NCBI RefSeq assembly: GCF_029407905.1
Contig: NW_026577902.1
Location: 1 to 64,000, forward strand
Direction: 5' to 3'
DNA from: Bubalus kerabau
Taxonomy: Eukaryota; Chordata; Mammalia; Artiodactyla; Bovidae
DNA length: 64,000 nt
Part shown: in pieces, positions 1 to 10,127 of the stretch
How the letters are laid out: the number at the start of each line of letters is the position of its first letter
Position numbering within the stretch: position 1 is the stretch's first letter
The notes under the pieces: model-generated
Seen by the model: only the letters and a program-made list of their open reading frames with translations
Told to the model about the DNA's origin: nothing
The model's database searches: none
Made by a program: the position numbers and the translations under genes

Positions 1-916
1 CCTGTAGCTTTAGTTTCAACAGGGGTTTTTATACCCTAAGTTACACATAGAGGATAATGGGGATGCAAAGTCAGCAGCCTTTGATCCTTATCAAAAACCA
101 GGGTTTCTTTCCTGCAAATGTATCATATACAAATGGTTTAGGTGATTTACATCATCTTCTAGCCAGAAGACCTATTAACATTTTATGACTCTTGACAAAG
201 ACTTATCAACCATAAGACTTATTTTCTCTAAGAGTAATTATTTTAAGGTTTGGCTCCATCTTTCGAAGATAAAATTGCATTCCTATAGGGCAGATATGTA
301 ATGGGTTTACAACAAAGGAAAGAATTTATTACCTTAAGGGTCTAAAGTTAGTAACACCAAGGCCACTACTTATTTCTTCTACATACCAACTATATTAATT
401 AATACACATTCAATTATACAATTCAGGGGATGTGGAAACTTGGCAACAAGCATTGGTTCATCAATGAAATCTTTTACTAGTTTTATTCTGACAGTTTCTA
501 ACTCTCTGAGAGGCTCTAAGCTATTTGAATATCTTAAACTTCCCGTGCCTCTCGAGGCTTGGAGACTGTAAACAATTGTATGCATTGCTGTAGGAGTCCG
601 GGTAAACTTGTCAGGCGAGTTAGAAAACCATCTGAGGGGTTTGGATTTAAACACTACTAATTGCCCAGGAACATTATTAGTTGGAGCTGTAAGTTAGCTC
701 TTTGACAGAGAGAGTGAGATGGTGGTGGGGGACAGCCCCCAGTAAAGTCAGAGGTGAGAGCACAAAGCAATAAAGTAGGCAGACACTGGTTTTGGGGGGT
801 AGATGCTCAAGAATATCTGGGAGGACTCCCGAGGCTCGATCCCGCCTTTGTGTATGCCCAGCCTCCTTCCTCATGACCTTTGTCACGAGTGGAATGTCTC
901 TTGCCGGCTCCCGGCA
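1..916 (-). repeat. 3' LTR of the provirus, truncated by the window start
   Basis: On the minus strand this LTR starts at 916 (TG end reading tgccgggagccgg) and runs leftward past base 1. It matches the LTR at 5212-6514 throughout, so about 385 bp of its 3' part (end of U3, R and U5) lies outside the window. A TATA-like run (minus strand TATAAAAACC, near bases 24-34) sits close to the edge, so most of what is visible is U3. The env reading frame runs about 30 bases into this LTR, as is usual for betaretroviruses. Confidence 0.88.
379..654 (-). other. 91-codon open frame in U3 of the 3' LTR
   Basis: An ATG-started frame of 91 codons lies wholly within U3 and is present at equal length in the other LTR (5977-6252). 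The two predicted products differ at five residues. I do not recognise a domain; the N-terminal half is basic and serine-rich, and a hydrophobic isoleucine/valine-rich end closes the frame. Some betaretroviruses carry a U3 gene (for example the sag gene of MMTV), but I see no similarity that would support that here. It may simply be an open frame kept by chance in a young LTR. Confidence 0.25.
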
Positions 917-1623
917 TCTCCCCATTTTTTATTTCTTAAAACAGCCAGATGTAGCTCAGTCGCGAGCCTCTGAATACTCTGCCGAAGAATCCTGACAATA
1001 CAAGGAAGAATGATTATGAGAAGCAGAATTAAAGCAGCCACCGCAGCATAGCTAAAGACATTAGACAGAATATTCTTTCCTGAGATGTAGTTAGGGAAAG
1101 TATGGAAGAAATCATTTGCTGTTCCAGCAGCAGTAAAATCTAATCGGGAGTGCTCCATGGTTGCTATTTGATAGTGAAGTTTCCCTACGTCTCAACCAAT
1201 GTCAGAGCTGTTCCAGATACCTGAAATATGGTTTTGAATCTTTTCCCATTCAAAATCTGTCTCATTTACTTTCAGGGGTGTTCCACATATCCACCGATAG
1301 TCAGCATGACAAGACAATGCCATTTTCACCTTTAAAGCCTGCAATTCAGTCCCAATATGTATTACTGCTTCCTCTAGGGCGTCTACCCTCATTTCTAATT
1401 TTCTCTCTATAGCTTCCTGTGTTGCCAATGTTAAAGAAACATTTTTGGACATAGAATCAACATATTGAGCAGTATGTACTTGTTGAGTCAATGATATTTC
1501 TGCCACAGTAACAGAAGTGATTGCACTTATCAAAGCTGCTGTTCCCAAGATAAGTAAGCCCACAAACCGTCGTGTTTGCATTAAATCCTGTAGTTGTTGT
1601 AATACAGCAAGACCATAATTCAA
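883..1623 (-). pseudogene. env: env transmembrane (TM) subunit remnant
   Basis: Minus-strand reading gives a recognisable betaretroviral TM subunit: an alanine/glycine/isoleucine-rich fusion-peptide-like stretch (about 1565-1500), a heptad-repeat coiled coil, the disulfide-loop region CHADYRWIC, an N-glycosylation site (NET), a membrane-proximal region, a long hydrophobic anchor (near 1060-990) rich in L, I and V, and a short basic cytoplasmic tail ending inside the LTR. One in-frame stop codon (TGA, 1192-1194) separates ectodomain and anchor; the frame is otherwise continuous from 1623 to 883. The surface subunit that should precede it is absent or unrecognisable. TM normally drives membrane fusion at entry; this copy cannot encode a complete envelope. 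Confidence 0.85.
917..931 (-). promoter_or_regulatory. Polypurine tract next to the 3' LTR
   Basis: The minus strand reads AAAAAATGGGGAGA directly before the LTR start at 916. Position and purine content fit the plus-strand DNA primer site of a retrovirus, and it marks the exact LTR boundary. Confidence 0.75.
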
Positions 1624-1697
1624 TAAGTGGTTACATCATAAGATAAGGTGGATGTTGTAGCATTACAAAGGAGCAAACATTATATTGAGGGTTTAAA
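1624..1697 (-). pseudogene. env: Possible end of env surface region
   Basis: These bases lie between the TM remnant and the GC-rich host-like segment. In one minus-strand frame they give a short stretch rich in T, S and L with an N-A-T sequon, which would fit the C-terminal end of a surface subunit, but a frame change and a stop separate it from TM. No furin-type cleavage site is clear. Assignment rests mainly on position. Confidence 0.35.
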
Positions 1698-2062
1698 CAA
1701 GATGAACCAGGGAGCAGCTGTAGGCGTCAGCCCGGGGGAGCAGTGTCCCCAGCATCAGGAGGCAGAACGCGAGCGGCAGGCTGTGGGCCAAGGCGCCTAT
1801 GGTGGGCGGAGGGGCAGGGTTCGTGGTTTAGGGCTAGCCGCCACCGCTTGGGCTCAGGGCGGTCCCCTCTTGCCGGTGGGGCCACGCTGGTCTGGACGGC
1901 ACTCCGCGGGTGCGCTTTCCTCTCTGGCCCTCACTCGCTGCACAGACTTCTTTGCTCTAGGTCACGGGGTGCAGCGAGGTGGGTGCGAGGCGCTGCTGGT
2001 GGCACGGAGGCGAGAGCTGGCTGGGGGAGGGGGAGCGAGCGAGTGCGCGCGCCGCAAACCTG
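1698..2062 (-). pseudogene. TIMP2: TIMP2 exon-1-like captured host segment (5' UTR, signal peptide, first mature residues)
   Basis: This 365-bp block is strongly GC- and CpG-rich, unlike the retroviral sequence around it. On the minus strand, the same sense as the provirus, a GC-rich leader (2062-1801) ends in a Kozak-like gcccacc followed by ATA (1800-1798) where ATG would be expected. The next 25 codons form a signal peptide (GALAHSLPLAF, then LLMLGTLLPRADA near its end). This is exactly the 26-residue length of the TIMP2 signal peptide and agrees at about 15 of 26 positions with TIMP2 as I remember it. The following YSCS..VH parallels the TIMP2 mature start CSCSPVH. Similarity stops near 1700. 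TIMP2 is a secreted inhibitor of matrix metalloproteinases whose N-terminal Cys chelates the catalytic zinc. Here that Cys reads Tyr and the start codon is lost, so the fragment is dead. Another TIMP paralogue is possible but fits less well. Confidence 0.62.
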
Positions 2063-2225
2063 GTCTTTGGGGAATGTGACATGACGAATTTGTCTGAGAT
2101 CCAAACCGGAGAATCTGCATTCTGTAGAAATATACAAGCATACCCTCTCCCACAAGTTACCAACACATCTGGCCTTTTTCACTCTCCCGTAAGGAGGCCT
2201 TTTTACTTGACCAGGGGCCGAGTCG
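2063..2225 (-). pseudogene. pol: pol remnant: integrase C-terminal domain end
   Basis: Minus-strand translation gives the typical betaretroviral integrase end: a K..LLTGE..KRPDVLV segment, then GRGYACIF and a PVWISDKFV-like strand of the SH3-fold DNA-binding domain. Stop codons fall at two places where family members usually have tryptophan (minus strand near 2206 and 2182). The catalytic core (DD35E) and the zinc-binding N-terminus are missing. The domain ends exactly where the GC-rich host-like segment begins, which is where env would normally start. Confidence 0.72.
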
Positions 2226-3000
2226 TAGCCTGTAATTCAGGCATCTAGTGTCTCATCATTGTAGTCTGCCCCTGTGTGTTTACGTTTAAGTGATTAATTA
2301 CAATTGGAACATAACTTCACTATTTGTCTAGCTGTTTCCCTATGGATATGTTAATTTAGGTCTAATGTTTAGTTTAGGTCTCTGTATAAATTTAAGTAAT
2401 AAATGTATAACCTCCTTATCTCATTTTGGTATACAGGTATACAGATATACCTAAATGCAAAATGCATTTATATATGTATTTATATATGGCAACAAGTATA
2501 AAGTTATTGACATATAATATATATAAATCAATATACTTGAATTAATCTTTATAATTAATATATTAATTAATATATATTACAACAATACAACACATACACA
2601 GCTAATACCAACCAACACAAACCAATATACTGTAATAATACATGTCACACATTTATAATTATACAGTATATAGAACATTTATCATCACAGCACATCAATC
2701 CATACCAATTAATATCAGCCACACACACATTATATTCTGCCATATATATTTAATTATACAGTATATATATATGTGTGTGTATATAGTATACATATTAATT
2801 TATATACAAATTAATTAAGTATAGATCTATAAATAGAATTAGGTGTACCTTTATTATATTTTATTTATACCCATACCTAATTAGGCAAACTGTAATTAGG
2901 CAAATACATTTATATTATGTATTTATAACAATATATAAAGTATTGTTAAATGTACCACCTGTACAGCATCTCCACCCCACATACCACTTTCTCTAATCCC
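2226..3000. repeat. AT-rich low-complexity filler in place of most of pol
   Basis: About 775 bp of very AT-rich sequence with many TATA/ATTAAT words, short AT and GT dinucleotide runs (2768-2782) and dispersed ACACA words. No reverse transcriptase, RNase H or integrase-core motif is visible on either strand. It separates the protease remnant from the integrase end, so it replaces about 2.3 kb of pol. I cannot assign an origin. Confidence 0.7.
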
Positions 3001-3706
3001 ACCAACTCATTTTCAGTATTATGTGTTGGCCAGGAGCTGGGCCAGTCTTTCCCAGCAATGTTAAGAGACGTCTGTTCCTGTGTCTAATAGCCCTGGCGTT
3101 TTATTCTCTTGAATTAAAAGATCTTTTAAAGGCCTTGGAACTGTAATTTCCTGCACCCAAAAGGCTAGATCACTAGATCCAAATGTTTTGTGGCTCTTAG
3201 CTTGAGAAGTCAAGTTTTTCCTTGTCTGATAGTAAGGTAAAAGTAAAAGCTGTGTTACTCTTTGACCTTTATTAATTTGTACAGTTTTGATAGGCAGTGA
3301 GATCAAGACTTTAATTTCTCAATATCATCAGAATCTACTACACCATGCACCAGCGAAATTTCTTTTCTTTCTTTTTTTTTTTATTTAATTTTTTTTTAAA
3401 AGAAAGCGAGCTACGCCCCAGGACAAATCTTACAATGTCCTCAGATAGGGGGCCAGCCACTCCGGTTGGAATTGGAGTAAGTGGCACATCAGGGGTTAAT
3501 ATTGTTATTAAATCTCCTTGCCTTTTCGCTTTTCTCCTAGCCTGGGTGAGACCCCCCTGAGGGAGTTTTCTCCAAGGAGCACGCTCTGAATATTGTGTAC
3601 TAAAAGCTCCTTTGTTTAAAAAACTTTTTATCTTCCTCAGTCTTAGGCAACACTTTGGGAGGCTTTGGGGGCAAAGTGGGGAACTCCTGGGTCCTGGGAG
3701 GCACAA
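3001..3706 (-). pseudogene. pro: dUTPase-protease (pro) remnant
   Basis: Minus-strand frames show a betaretroviral dUTPase: TPDVPLTPIPTGVAGPL (3500s) followed by LGRSSL, then, after an A/T homopolymer interruption (3356-3402), a VVDSD-like piece and VQINKGQRVTQLLLLP. A conserved linker with FGSSDLAFWVQ leads to the retroviral aspartic-protease active site LLDTGTDVS (near 3090-3064). Directly after it a stop is met, and the expected downstream residues (AGKDW) appear only in a neighbouring frame, so a frameshift lies at about 3060. The usual motif is DTGADVS; the A-to-T change is mild. The second half of the protease with its flap is not recognisable. Confidence 0.8.
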
Positions 3707-4967
3707 TCGAAGGCGGAGGTGGTCTCCTTAATTCAGAAAGTGGTGGATAAGTTTTTTAAAGGTTTGTGCAGAGGGGGAGGGAGCTCGCCAGGGCTCTCGG
3801 CCGCAGCGTCCTGTAAGCCCTCTCCTTCCTCGGGAGGTAGACCACTTTCTCCCTCCTTTTTTTTTTTCAATGGCAGAAAATATGATCTGTGCAGTAAATG
3901 GAGACTCACCACCATCCACCTCTATAGCCTCCCCCATAGGCTATTTAACAGCCTCGTGACGGAGGTCCAGGACATTTCTAAACATATTCCACAGTCAATA
4001 AATATTTGTCTATTCTTAGATGCAGAGAAATCCATTTTTAATTTTTTTTTTTATTTTTAGAGAATATTTGTATTTATTTTGTAACCTCTTTACCCTGGCT
4101 AAACTTCAGAGGGGACTAGAAAAGAAGCCTCAAGGTGAGGATCGAGTTCATCCTTGGGACTAGAGAAAATCCTTCTCCGGGAAACTCCTAGCGGTGGCCC
4201 TTTACCCCGACATGGAGGAGGAGGCATAGGGGGATGGGAGCGTCCCGAAGTTTTCCTCTTCTGTTCCGGAGATCCTTTAACTGTTTGGTAACTAAATCTT
4301 ATGAACTGTCTGATCGGGGATGTTTCCCTCAACCTCCTAGGAGCGGATGGTCTGATTAGGGATGTTTTCTTAAACTTTTAGGAGCATCTTTAGCTAAAAA
4401 AAAAAAAAAAAACAACAATCCTCATCAGAATGGCATCGAGCCGCTGTTTCCTCTAAACCTTTTTCAAATTGAGGGGAGAGCTGATCTTTCTTTTCATCCC
4501 TATCTTTTACATGCTCATTGGCAGTCATAGCGGCTAGCCATTCATTTAGCTGTCGATAGCTAGGTATAGCCTCTTCATTTTCACTTTTCTTTATAACAGG
4601 TACCTTTTCAGATTTGCTTTTTTGTTTAACAGGTACTTTTCCAACTTTACTTTCCTCTTTAACAGGTACCTTTTCAAATTCATGAGCTGGATCTAAAACA
4701 TCTCTAGTCATATTCCACAGAGGAAAGGTGTAAGTAGGGATTTTTTCCAAACCTTGCTGAGCACAATAAGCTCTTAGCTGTTTTCCTAGTTTTTTCAAGA
4801 TATCTAGGTTAACAGTGCCTTGTTGTAGAAACCAAGGGCAGTGGTCTTGTACAAATGTAAAAAAATGATTGAATGGAAGATGTTTTAACCTTGATTCTTC
4901 TTTTACTTAATAACTGTAAAATTACTCCTATAAAGAGCTGTCTTTCATTTGATTCAGTGTTGCCCAT
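3707..4967 (-). pseudogene. gag: gag remnant: matrix region and proline-rich region
   Basis: A plausible gag start (ATG at 4967-4965) opens with MGNTES, a myristoylation-type N-terminus. The frame breaks at a T/A homopolymer near 4860, after which the matrix domain continues in another frame (WFLQQG, then a four-helix-like region with YTFPLWNMTRD) to about 4420. A lysine/glutamate-rich KVPVK repeat follows. A 17-A run (4397-4413) breaks the frame again. From 4332 to 3707 there is proline-rich sequence (PPMPPPP, PTLPPKPPK) in changing frames. I see no capsid major-homology motif and no CCHC zinc knuckle, so capsid and nucleocapsid appear deleted. Confidence 0.72.
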
Positions 4968-5191
4968 GTCAGAAAATTAAGGATAGTAAAAGATTTTGCT
5001 TTTAGCTATCTAAAGATTAGGCCCTTTTTGTCAGCCTTTTTAGAAACCGTTTTTTCTCTCTAACTCTTCAACACTTCCCACTCCTCTCGCCCTGTCTATT
5101 CTACAGGGGGATCTGCAGCCCCCTAAGTGGGATCCTATCTGTCCCGAAAACTGAACACTGGGGGAATGGGGTTGGGGATTTACCTTCGAAA
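4968..5191 (-). other. Retroviral 5' leader between primer site and gag
   Basis: About 220 bp lie between the primer binding site and the gag start. This is where a splice donor and packaging signal would be in an active virus. A GTAAAT sequence close to the primer site could be a donor remnant, but I cannot show it. Confidence 0.5.
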
Positions 5192-5209
5192 TGCCTGTCT
5201 CGGGCGCCA
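5192..5209 (-). promoter_or_regulatory. Primer binding site, tRNA-Lys type
   Basis: Two bases inside the 5' LTR end the minus strand reads TGGCGCCCGAGACAGGCA. The first nine bases are those of the tRNA-Lys3 type primer site and the rest is close to it. Lysine primers are usual for betaretroviruses and ERVK elements, which supports the class II assignment. Confidence 0.8.
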
Positions 5210-5211
5210 CC

Positions 5212-6514
5212 TGCAGAGGTCCAGCCCCAGCTGATCCAGGGTACTTGAAGGGAAGATGGAGTAGGCGACCTATTTATATATTTATTTATTCATCAAAGAT
5301 ATACAGAGTAATAGAATGAGGATAGCTCAGTAGGAAAATTCAGTGGAGAAAAGCAGCTGAGTAGCTTGGTTTACACGGAAAATCAATATAACCCATGACA
5401 CCAGGTTAGCTCTGACCACGGAGGCTGCAAGTGCCCTCTAGAATAGAGGAAGTTGCCCCACCTTAGACACCTTATCGAGTAGGTCTTCGAAGCCCAGGCA
5501 AATAAATGGTCGCAGAGGATATCCGCGCTCCAGATGGACACTCATCTGAAAATTGAGGGGAATAATGACATGGGGAGACCAAGCGTTGGCGAGCAAGGCC
5601 CGTAACTTTATTTTCAACACAGGTTTTAATACCCTAAGTTACACATAGAGGATAATAGGGGATGCAAAGTCAGCAGTCTTTAATCCTTATCAAAAACCAG
5701 GGTTTCTTTTCTGCAGATTTATCGTATAAAAATGGTTTAGATGATTTACATCATCTTCTGGCCAGAAGACCTATTAACATTTTATGACTCTTGACAAAGA
5801 CTTATCAACCATAAGAGTTATTTTCTCTAAGAGTAATTGTTTAAGGTTTGGCGCCATCTTGCAAAGATAAAATTGCATTCCTATAGGGAGGATGTGTAAT
5901 GGGTTTACAACAAAGAAAAGAATTTATTACCTTAAGGGTCTAAAGTTACCAACATCAAGGCCACTACTTATTTTTTCTACATACCAACTATATTAATTAG
6001 CACACATTCAAGGATACAATTCAGGGGATGTGGAAACTTGGCAAAAAGCATTGGTTCATCAATGAAATCTTTTACTAGTTTTATTCTGACAGTTTCTAAC
6101 TCTCTGAGAGGCTCTAAGCTATTTGAATATCTTAAACTTCCCGTGCGTCTCGAGGCTGGGAGACTGTACACAATCGTATGCATAGCTGTAGGAGACCGGG
6201 TAAACTTGTCAGGCGAGTTAGAAAACCATCTGAGGGGTTTGGATTTAAACACTACTAATTGCCCAGGAACATTATTAGTTGGAGCTGTAAGTTACCTCTT
6301 TGACAGAGAGAGTGAGATGGTGGTAGGGGACATCCCCAGTAATGTCAGAGGTGAGAGAACAAAGCCATAAAAAAGGCAGACTTTGGTTTTTGTGGGTAGA
6401 TGCTCAAGAATATACGGGGGAACTCCCGGAGGCTCGATCCCGCCTTTGCGTATGCCGAGACTCTTTCCTCATGACATTTGTCACGAGTGGAATGTCTCTC
6501 GCTGGCTCCTGGCA
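5212..6514 (-). repeat. 5' LTR of the provirus
   Basis: A complete LTR of 1303 bp on the minus strand: it starts at 6514 with tgccaggagccagcg and ends at 5212 with gaccTCTGCA, just before the primer site. It has the usual TG...CA ends. A TATA-like element (minus strand GTATTAAAACC near 5620-5632) marks the U3/R region, and the U5-proximal part closely resembles the end of the solo LTR at 36488-37786 (ggatcagctggggctggac). It contains the same 91-codon U3 frame as the 3' LTR. This LTR would have driven minus-strand proviral transcription. Confidence 0.9.
5977..6252 (-). other. 91-codon open frame in U3 of the 5' LTR
   Basis: This is the counterpart of the frame at 379-654, of the same length and start, with five residue differences. 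No domain is recognised. Its presence in both LTRs follows from their shared origin and does not by itself show selection. Confidence 0.25.
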
Positions 6515-6520
6515 ATCTTC
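6515..6520. other. Presumed target-site duplication, right side of provirus
   Basis: Immediately right of the 5' LTR the sequence is ATCTTC and then continues as satellite I (cattgcacc). The consensus satellite reads ctcttccattgcacc at this point, so the virus entered this site. The partner copy would lie left of the window. Confidence 0.5.
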
Positions 6521-9500
6521 CATTGCACCAAACGCAGTGGAGTCCCGAGAGGCCCCTCCCAACACCACAGTATCAGTGTCTTCTCAGAGGCACCCTGAGC
6601 AACTCCCTGAGGTCACCGGCACAAGTCGAGGGAACACAGGGTCTCCTGTCGCAACCCGAGAAAGACCTCAAGAGTCCGTCTTCAACGCGTCTTGAGGCCG
6701 GATTCCCCTACCATGACTCGAGAGCAATGACACGCTCCCCCTCGCCATGCGCATGGACACCTGACTTCACTGGCGCCACATGAGAGGCTCCCTGAGCTCC
6801 CCGTCATACCTCGTGAGAAACCCCACACTGGTGCCGCAGCTCGGGAAAACCCACGAGACGCCACCGTCATCGCGAGATTGGGGACTTCTTTTCCTGCCTG
6901 ACCTGGAGAGCAATCCCTGGTCCTTTCTCCAAACTTCACAGGAGGCTTTACTCCCTTTAGGCCACTCAATGGGCTCCAAGAGATACCTGTCGCGACTTGA
7001 GAGGAGAGCAGAGTACTTTGTTTCCCCTCGAGATGAGGCCTTACCTCGGGTGAGTCTGGAATGCAACCCCGAGATCCCTGTTGCCCCTGGAGAGGAACAT
7101 TATGTCCTGGACAAAAGCCTAGATGAGGTCTATTTTGCCCTACAGTGACTCGAGAGCAACACCCATCTCTCCCTCGCAATTCGAATGGAAGATTGGTCTT
7201 CACTGGGCCAACACAAGAGGAAGTCTGAATTTCCCGTTGTAACTCGAGAATCCCGCCGCAACTCTTAAAAACCACGTGGTTCCCCATTCATCGCAATATG
7301 AGGCCTTTGCCTGCTACAGAGTCTCAAGAGAAGTCCCATGTTTCGTCATAAAGTTCGAAATGCTACTTGGCACCCTTGATGCGACCCCAAAAGTTCCCCA
7401 ATATACCGGTCTCACTCCAAGGGAACACCGAAGTTCCTGGCACCACTTCATTTGAGCCCCTTCTCCGCTCCTGATCACGGCAGGAAGGTCGATCCCCCTG
7501 CTTTGTCTAGAAGGGGTTCCCGACCTTCATGGCGCACCTCAGGATGAGGCCAGTCTCACGAAGAAATTCGAGAAGTAGCCTCGTGTTGGTGCCACGTGCC
7601 GAAAGACCACGATTTCTCGGTCTTGCTCTTGATAAGAACCCAATGCCTGCACACCTCTTCTAAGGCAACCCTGTGGATGAAGGCACTACACGAGGGGGCA
7701 CTGGCAACCCTGTTCATCGTCCGGAAAATCCCACAGGATCCACATACAGCTCCACAACTGGCCTGTCACCCCTTAAACAATGAGAGAGGCAAGCGGAGTT
7801 CCCTTCCTCAGACAAGACGAGGCCTGAGAATCCAATCCCAACTCTGCAGGCACGCTTCGATCTGAGTCAGAAATGGAGAGGAAACCTGAGGTTCCTGCCT
7901 CAACCCGAGATGAGGCCCTCTTCCATTAAAACAAACCCAGTGGAGTCCCGAGAGGCCACTCCCATCTCCACAGTATCCCTGACTTCTCATAGGCATTCTG
8001 ATAAGCTCCTTGAGGCCACCGGCAAACGTCGAGGGAAATAAGGGTTTCCTGCCACAATCGAAGAAAGACCTCGAGAGTCCTTCTTCAATGTGTCTTGAGG
8101 TCAGATTCCCCTACCATGGCTCGAGAGCAATAACGCGCTCCCCCTCGCCATGCACATGGAGACCTGACTTCCCTGGCGCCACATGAGAGGCTCCCTGAGC
8201 TCCCTGACGTACCTCGTGTGAAACCCCACACTGGCGCCGCAGCTCGAGAAAACCCACAAGACCCCTCCGTCATCGCGAGATGAGGGCCATCTTTTCCTGC
8301 ATGGCCTGGAGAGCAGTCCCAAGTCCTCTCTCCAAACTTCACAGGAGGCTTGACTCCCTTTAGGCCACAAAGTGGGCTCCAAGAGTTGCCCGTCGCGACT
8401 CGAAAGGAGAGCAGAGTCCTTTGCTTCCCTTCGACACGAGGCCTGACTCCCTGGGTGAGTCTGGAATGCAAACCTGAGATCCCTGTGGCCCTTGGAGAGG
8501 AACATTAGGTCCTGGACACAAGCCTAGATGAGGTCTCCTTTGCCCTGCAGTGACTCGAGCGCAACCCCCAGCTCTCGCTTGCAACTCGAATGGATGATTG
8601 GACTTCCCTTGCCCAACACAAGAGGAAGCCTGAAATCCCCGTCGTAACTCGAGAATCCCGCCGCAACTCGAGAAAAACCACGTGGCTCCCCCGTCATCGC
8701 AAGATGAGGCCCTTGGCCGCTACAGCGTATCAAGAGAAGTCCCACGTTCCATCCTGAAGTGCAAAACGGTACTTGGCACCCTTGATGCGACCCCCAAAGT
8801 TCCCTGACATACCGGTCTCACTTGAGGGAAACACCAAAGTTCACGGCACCACTTCCTGTGAGCCCCTTCACCCCTCCTGATCGCAACAGGAGGGTCGACT
8901 CCCATGCTTTGTCTGCAAGGGGTTCCCGACGTTCACCGCGAACCTCTGGATGAGGCCGGTCTCATGAGGAAATTCGAAAAGTAGCCTCATGGTTGGTGCC
9001 ACATGCTGAAAGATCCCGAATTCCCGGTCCACTCTAGATAAGAACCTGACGCCCGGACATCTCTTCGAAGGCAACCCTGTGGATGAAGGCACAACACGAA
9101 GGGACACTGACATCCCCATGCATCGTCTGGAAAAACCCGCCGATTCCACTCACAGCTCCAAATGTGGACTGTCACCCCGTGAACAACTCGAGAGGCAAGT
9201 GAAGTTGCATTCCTTCACACAAGACGAGGCCTTACCCTCCTGGCCCAACTCTTCAGGGACCCTGCGATCGGAGTCAGAAATGGAGAGGAACCCTGAGGTT
9301 CCTGCCTCAACTAGAGAAGAGGCCCTCTTCCATTGAACCAAACTCAGTGGTGTCCCGAGAGGCCCCTCCCAACACCACAGTATCCCTGAATTCTCAGAGG
9401 CTCCCTGAGAAGCTACCTGAGGTCACTGGCACAAGTCGAGGGAACCCAGAGTTTCCTGAAGTAACCCGAGAAAGACTTGGAGAGTCCTTTTTCAACGTCT

Positions 9501-10127
9501 CTTGATGCCCGATTCCCCTACCATGACTCCAGAGCAAGGACGCGCTCCCCTTGCCACAAGCAGGAAAACTGACTTCCCTAGTACCACACAAGAGGCTCCC
9601 TGAGTACCCCATCGTACCTCGTGAGAAAACACACAGTGGCGCCGCAGTTCGAGAAAAACCACAAGATGCCCCCGTCAAGGAGAGATGGGGGCCTTCTTTT
9701 CCTGCCTGACCTGGAGAGCAATCCCTGGTCCTCTCTCCAAACTTCACAGGAGGATTGACTCCCTTTAGGCCACTCAGTTGGGTCCAAGAAATACCCGGTG
9801 CGACTCGAAAGGAGAGCGGAGTCCTTTGCTTCCCTCGAGACGAGGCCTGACTCCCCGGGTGAGTTTGGAATGCAACCCCGAGATCCCTGTCGCCCCTGGA
9901 GTGGAACATTATGTCCTAGACACAAGCCTAGATGAGGTCTATTTTGCCCTACAGTGACTCGAGAGCAACCTCCATCTCTCCCTCACAATTTGAATGGAAG
10001 ATTGGTCTTCCCAAGGTCAACACAAGAGGAAGTCTGAATTTCCCATCGTAATTCGAGAATTCAGCCTCAAGTCTTAAAAACCATGTGGTTCCCCCTTCAT
10101 TGCAATATGAGGCCCTTGCCAGCTAGA

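Larger units (their letters stand above)
1..6514 (-). mobile_element. Defective ERVK-like (betaretrovirus-type) provirus, reverse orientation
   Basis: Two related LTRs flank about 4.3 kb of decayed retroviral sequence, all read on the minus strand. In viral order: 5' LTR (5212-6514), primer binding site, gag, dUTPase/protease, an AT-rich filler, the integrase end, a host-like GC-rich segment, env TM, polypurine tract and the 3' LTR (916 down to the window edge). Most of pol, most of gag and the env surface region are missing. By eye the two LTRs differ at about 13 of 300 positions in one compared block (361-660 against 5961-6260), so the insertion is old but not ancient. The right flank passes straight into satellite I, so the element inserted into that satellite. 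The Lys-type primer site and the env/LTR overlap fit class II ERVs. No gene is intact. Confidence 0.9.

Noticed and set aside
1648..2248. Plus-strand open frames across the GC-rich block, considered as a host gene
   Set aside because: They are antisense to the TIMP2-like signal peptide and the retroviral frames, have low-complexity G/R/A composition and show no domain.
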